Below are positions 4,737-7,600 of a stretch of DNA of 7,600 bases, in pieces. The DNA is taken from assembly GCA_039583695.1 (NCBI GenBank), contig JAVKSL010000118.1, positions 1 through 7,600 of the forward strand. The letters are read 5' to 3'. The stretch comes from JAVKSL01 sp039583695 (GTDB taxonomy: Bacteria > Actinomycetota > Acidimicrobiia > Acidimicrobiales > JAJPHD01). A program made the position numbers and the translations under genes. The notes below the pieces were generated by a model that saw only the letters and a program-made list of their open reading frames with translations, did no database searches and was not told the origin of the DNA. Position 1 is the stretch's first letter, and every line of letters starts with the position of its first letter.

Positions 4737-6230
4737 TCAGCAGCTGACGTGGGTGACACCGCTTTGGCCGTTGGCAGCTTCGATTAGCCAGGATCCGCCC
4801 GAACTGATCATCGTGTACTCGAGTGTCCAGTTGTCGCACTGGTCGCCGTTGGGGCCTTCGGCGGCGCTTTGCAGGCTGGTGAAGTCGACGTCTACTAGCT
4901 CGGCGCCGGTGCTGGTGGGACTCGCCGCGCCAATGCTCACGGCGTAGTCGTACGTGGTGGCGTTGTCGGCGGCGAAGCTCGGTTCGGTGATGGTGGCTTG
5001 CTCGTCCGGGGCGAGCTGCGCGTATGCAGTGGTGTAGTCGCCGGTGTCGATGGCATCGAAGTAGGTACTAAGGGCGGCGATGATGCCGGAGGGCGCTGTG
5101 GCGCTGTGCTGTACCGGGCTGAACCCTGACGGTCCGAGCGGGTTGGAGCAACTCGGAGCGGCCGGCGCCGCCGGCGCCGCCTGCCAACCAGAGATCAATG
5201 GGACGATGGCGGTGGAGGGGACAGCGTAGCCGAGACCTTGGCCGGAGGTATTGCCGGCGTCGACCAGGCCCACGACGGCGCCTTGAAGCGACAGCAGCGG
5301 GCCGCCTGAATTTCCAGGATTGAGGACCGCATCGGTTTGTATCAGTCCAGACCGGGGCTGTCCTCGGACGTCGATGGTCCGGTCGAGCCCGCTGATGCTC
5401 CCTTGGCTGAAGCTGACCGGTCCCCCTTCGGGATAGCCGATGACGCCGATGAGGGTGCCCACGGGGGGCTCGGTGGACGCCAAGCCGAAGACGTGCCCTG
5501 AGAATGGTGTGCCGGACCGGACCAGGGCGACGTCGCTGGCGTCGTCGATGCCGACGACGTGGCCGAGTGTGGTGTGGCTGCCGTCGCTGACCCCGATGGC
5601 CACCGCGCCATCAATGACGTGGGCAGCGGTGACGATGAGCGTCGGTGAGATCAAGAAGCCGGAGCCGACGCCCGAGCCCGAGCAGGTGCTGGCGTCCAGG
5701 CGGATCACCCCGCTGATGTCCGACTGGTAGAGACTGGCGAAGGTCGTAGCTGGCAAGGTGGTTGAAGTAGTGGTGACGGCACTGGTGGGCGGGGTGGTAG
5801 CCAAATGCTTCTCGGACCGGCTGGCCGCAGTGCTGGTTGCGGACGTCGGCTTCGGAGACGTCCTATCGGGTCGGGTCAGCGCATAGGTGACGCCCACGCC
5901 TGCTCCAACAACGATCAGCGTCGCCGCGATGGCGCCGACGACCCTGCTCGTGCGTCGTCTTTTGGGCGGCGACCGCGTCGGCTGCTCGGGGTTGACCTTC
6001 GCGACTGTCGGCGCGGTGGGCGGCTCGAGGTGAGCCGGGCCAGTGCCCTCGGCGATCCCCGCCGGCACAAGACGTGTGACTTCCGGGCTGGGCGGCGGGG
6101 AATAAGGCGGAGATGGTGTGGCGTTGGGCCCTTGGTCGGGGGCGGGTGGCGTCGGGAGGCCAACTCCGCACACCCTGCAGAATCGCTCCCAGCCTCCGAC
6201 GGTCGCCCCGCAAGATCCGCAGTAGCTCAC
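4737..6230 (-). CDS. Membrane-anchored trypsin-like (S1/HtrA-type) serine protease with zinc ribbon
   Basis: Seen, 497 residues from GTG 6230. Domains in order: zinc ribbon C4-x2-C7 ... C18-x2-C21; Pro/Thr-rich linker 26-90; basic patch KRRR 90-93; one membrane helix about 97-118; Ser/Thr-rich stalk to about 165; protease domain about 168-350 with the triad H204 (VTAAHVID), D233 (DASDVALV) and S308 (NPGNSGGPL); then Ala/Pro linker 351-360 and a C-terminal NTF2-like domain about 380-497 (IIAALSTYFDAIDTGDYTTAYAQL). The layout predicts a cytoplasmic zinc ribbon and an extracytoplasmic protease. The frame is open further upstream to 6473, but that extension has no domain-like sequence. GTG 6230 sits just before the ribbon and follows GGGGGTG, so it was chosen. 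No PDZ domain is present. It stands alone, with no operon partner. Substrate unknown; a stress or envelope role is inferred. Confidence 0.88.
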   Translation of the reverse strand: MSYCGSCGATVGGWERFCRVCGVGLPTPPAPDQGPNATPSPPYSPPPSPEVTRLVPAGIAEGTGPAHLEPPTAPTVAKVNPEQPTRSPPKRRRTSRVVGAIAATLIVVGAGVGVTYALTRPDRTSPKPTSATSTAASRSEKHLATTPPTSAVTTTSTTLPATTFASLYQSDISGVIRLDASTCSGSGVGSGFLISPTLIVTAAHVIDGAVAIGVSDGSHTTLGHVVGIDDASDVALVRSGTPFSGHVFGLASTEPPVGTLIGVIGYPEGGPVSFSQGSISGLDRTIDVRGQPRSGLIQTDAVLNPGNSGGPLLSLQGAVVGLVDAGNTSGQGLGYAVPSTAIVPLISGWQAAPAAPAAPSCSNPLGPSGFSPVQHSATAPSGIIAALSTYFDAIDTGDYTTAYAQLAPDEQATITEPSFAADNATTYDYAVSIGAASPTSTGAELVDVDFTSLQSAAEGPNGDQCDNWTLEYTMISSGGSWLIEAANGQSGVTHVSC

Positions 6231-6258
6231 AGCACACCCCCACTGGCCGACCTGCGGG

Positions 6259-6291
6259 ATGATAGCGGATCTGCCCTGCCAGCGTCGACAA
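6259..6291 (-). promoter_or_regulatory. Candidate promoter of the protease gene
   Basis: Seen on the minus strand: TATCAT at 6264-6259 is a good -10 hexamer. TTGTCGACG at 6291-6283 offers a -35-like sequence with spacing of 18-21 bases depending on the hexamer chosen (TCGACG gives 18). Transcription from here would give a leader of roughly 20 bases before GTG 6230. Its position supports the chosen start over the longer open frame. Confidence 0.4.
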
Positions 6292-6752
6292 GCCCTACAG
6301 TCCTTCGGGCCGAGCCCCAACTTGGCCCAAACGTACTGAGCACTAGAGTTCCGGCCTACAGTGAGCACGAAGTAGTACCTCAGCCTGACCCTGTCCGAGG
6401 GGACGCGCAGGGCCGAGACCCGGGGACGAGTTGTGAGACGACTATTCCACGAGCGCTCGGATCCGCTGCACAACTGCGGTCAACAGCCTCTCCGATGGCT
6501 AGAGCCAGGTAGGGGGATGGAGTGCGCATGACCGCATTCATGCACCCACACCGAGGCCAGCACTCGTAACCGGCGCGCCGGGCGTCGTGGTCGTCGGTGG
6601 GGACGCCGCGGCGCCAGAGGTGCCTGATGGATGATGGGAGAGGCGCTGCTGGGGTTGGCCCTCGCAGCGTCCCGCGGTCAACGGCCCGGGCCGCACGCCC
6701 CCGCCATGCTGGCGAGCTAGAGATACCGCCCGAGCGGCGGGGAAAGGTGAGC
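6292..6752. other. Divergent intergenic region, no recognised gene
   Basis: Seen: it lies between the minus-strand protease promoter and the plus-strand nuclease-like gene. Open frames exist on both strands, including a minus-strand one beginning near 6528 (MRTPSPYLALAIGEAVDRSC) and the upstream extension of the protease frame. None has a family signature or a ribosome binding site. A purine-rich GGGGAAAGG at 6740-6747 serves the ATG at 6753. Confidence 0.4.
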
Positions 6753-7600
6753 ATGAGGGCAGACCACAGACCGGGTGCATCTGATCAGGCCGCGGTGGCC
6801 GACCTCGCTGACCATGGCTTGCCGTTCAATCGGAAGGAGCGTTTCTTCACCGGGACGGTGCTGCCGGCCATCGTCACCGGTGACAATTTCTCACACCTGG
6901 GCCGGCTGTTGGAGCTCTGCGGGCTGACGCCCTCCCCGGTTCACGCTGACGGGGTCGCGCTGGTTCAGTTCTTTACGGAGTACGGGTTCACGGAGTCACT
7001 GGTGAAGACGAGGGCAGCAAGTGAGAGGTTCCCGGGCTCGCCGAGGGGCAAGGACACCCCTGACCTCATGGTGTACACGTCGGCCCCGCCGGCACGGCTG
7101 TTGGCCATCGAAGCCAAGGTTTACGACCGACCCTCTGCCGCCCAGCTGAACGAGCAGCTCGGTCGGCAGCGACCCCTGGTCAAATACCTCGTCGGCCGGC
7201 TGGGAGTGGGCGCGGGCAACTGGGCGCGCACGTGGCCCTGCTGCCCGAGCCGTTGGCCGGCGAGGTGGGGACGTTGACCGCCCCCGTGGTCACCTGGGAA
7301 GCCGTGCTCGCTCGGTACGCCGACGTTGCTCCTCCCCACTGGGCCGGCGTGCTGCGGGTGGCGCTGGAGCGCTACGGCGAGCTGGTGGCCGATCGGCTTG
7401 CCTTCGCCGGAAAGGGTAACAACGCTGACGGCGAACTGCCCGGCACGGAGATCGTCCGGCAGTTTCTGGCCGGCACCAGCGACATCGCCTGTGTCGGACG
7501 GAACAAGGGGCGCTGGGGTCCTGCGCTGGCTGACGACGTGGCCAGTGGGGCGTGGCGGACTAAGAAGTACGAAGTCAGGTACGACGAAGTGCCGCCCAAT
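6753..7600 (+). CDS. PD-(D/E)XK nuclease-like protein, one frameshift, 3' end outside window
   Basis: Seen: ATG 6753 follows GGGGAAAGG by about five bases. Residues 30-60 (FFTGTVLPAIVTGDNFSHLG) lead to a core with D104 in KDTPDLMVY, a strand LLAIEAK with E120 and K122, and Gln residues 131, 135 and 139 in the following helix. D...ExK plus a Gln-rich helix is the pattern of restriction-like nuclease folds. After A154 the frame goes to noise and stops at 7277. The -1 frame resumes at 7217 as GQLGAHVALLPEPLAGEVG, then VVTWEAVLARYADVAPPHWA, and stays open to the window edge. A G lost from the run at 7214-7216 explains this. Roughly 283 residues are visible after repair. I do not recognise the named family. 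A role in defence or DNA processing is inferred from the fold only. Confidence 0.55.

Noticed and set aside
5158..5182. Short GCC-rich repeat in the protease gene
   Set aside because: It simply encodes an Ala/Ala/Pro linker between two domains.
6231..6473. Longer protease start at 6473
   Set aside because: The 81 extra residues have no domain features and would cover the candidate promoter; GTG 6230 sits directly before the zinc ribbon with a G-rich ribosome site.
5805..6512. A 235-codon plus-strand open frame
   Set aside because: It is antisense to the protease linker and zinc ribbon, with Arg/Ser/Ala-rich composition typical of shadows in GC-rich DNA.
1..7600. CRISPR array, rRNA or riboswitch
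   Set aside because: No regularly spaced repeats, rRNA-like sequence or recognisable riboswitch core was seen on either strand.

Overview
The window is high-GC DNA from what looks like an actinobacterium, probably an uncultured one. The reasons are the strong G/C bias at third codon positions, frequent GTG starts, a tRNA-Arg(ACG) fragment close to the actinobacterial form, and a zinc-ribbon/membrane/trypsin-like protease typical of that phylum. No taxon can be named from the sequence alone. It reads as an accessory region, a patch of toxin-antitoxin modules, mobile-element debris and decayed genes, followed by one long intact protease gene and the start of an unrecognised nuclease-like gene.

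Left part (1-2911). A HicB/HicA toxin-antitoxin pair lies on the minus strand and HicA runs off the left edge. On the plus strand, a short helix-turn-helix ORF overlaps an unrecognised ORF that is fused in frame to the remains of a MobF-type (TrwC/TraA) relaxase-helicase, which is frameshifted in a C run. After about 320 bases without a recognisable gene comes a frameshifted, truncated HNH-like gene. Its end is fused to the middle of a Phd-type antitoxin that has lost a normal start codon. This antitoxin overlaps an intact VapC-like PIN toxin.

Middle (2912-4736). The 3' part of a tRNA-Arg(ACG) gene lies on the minus strand with no 5' half, which is the expected footprint of an element integrated into that tRNA. 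To its right are a 12-bp tandem repeat, a strong hairpin, and a minus-strand pair that looks like a minimal nucleotidyltransferase (MNT/MntA-like) and a HEPN (HepT-like) protein. The key catalytic residues of both appear to be missing, and the HEPN gene is frameshifted near its start. An IS256-family transposase remnant follows.

Right part (4737-7600). A 497-residue minus-strand membrane-anchored serine protease has an N-terminal zinc ribbon, one membrane helix, an S1/HtrA-like domain with a full triad and a C-terminal NTF2-like domain. A plus-strand gene with a PD-(D/E)XK-like nuclease core starts at 6753, has one frameshift and leaves the window.

Two patterns cut across the genes. All four adjacent gene pairs, including the three toxin-antitoxin pairs, overlap by the same four bases, GTGA, which suggests stop-start translational coupling. 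Five or six genes carry single-base frameshifts, several in short homopolymers, while the protease, VapC, HicB and MNT-like genes are clean. This means either a decaying island or an assembly with indel errors, and the raw reads would decide.
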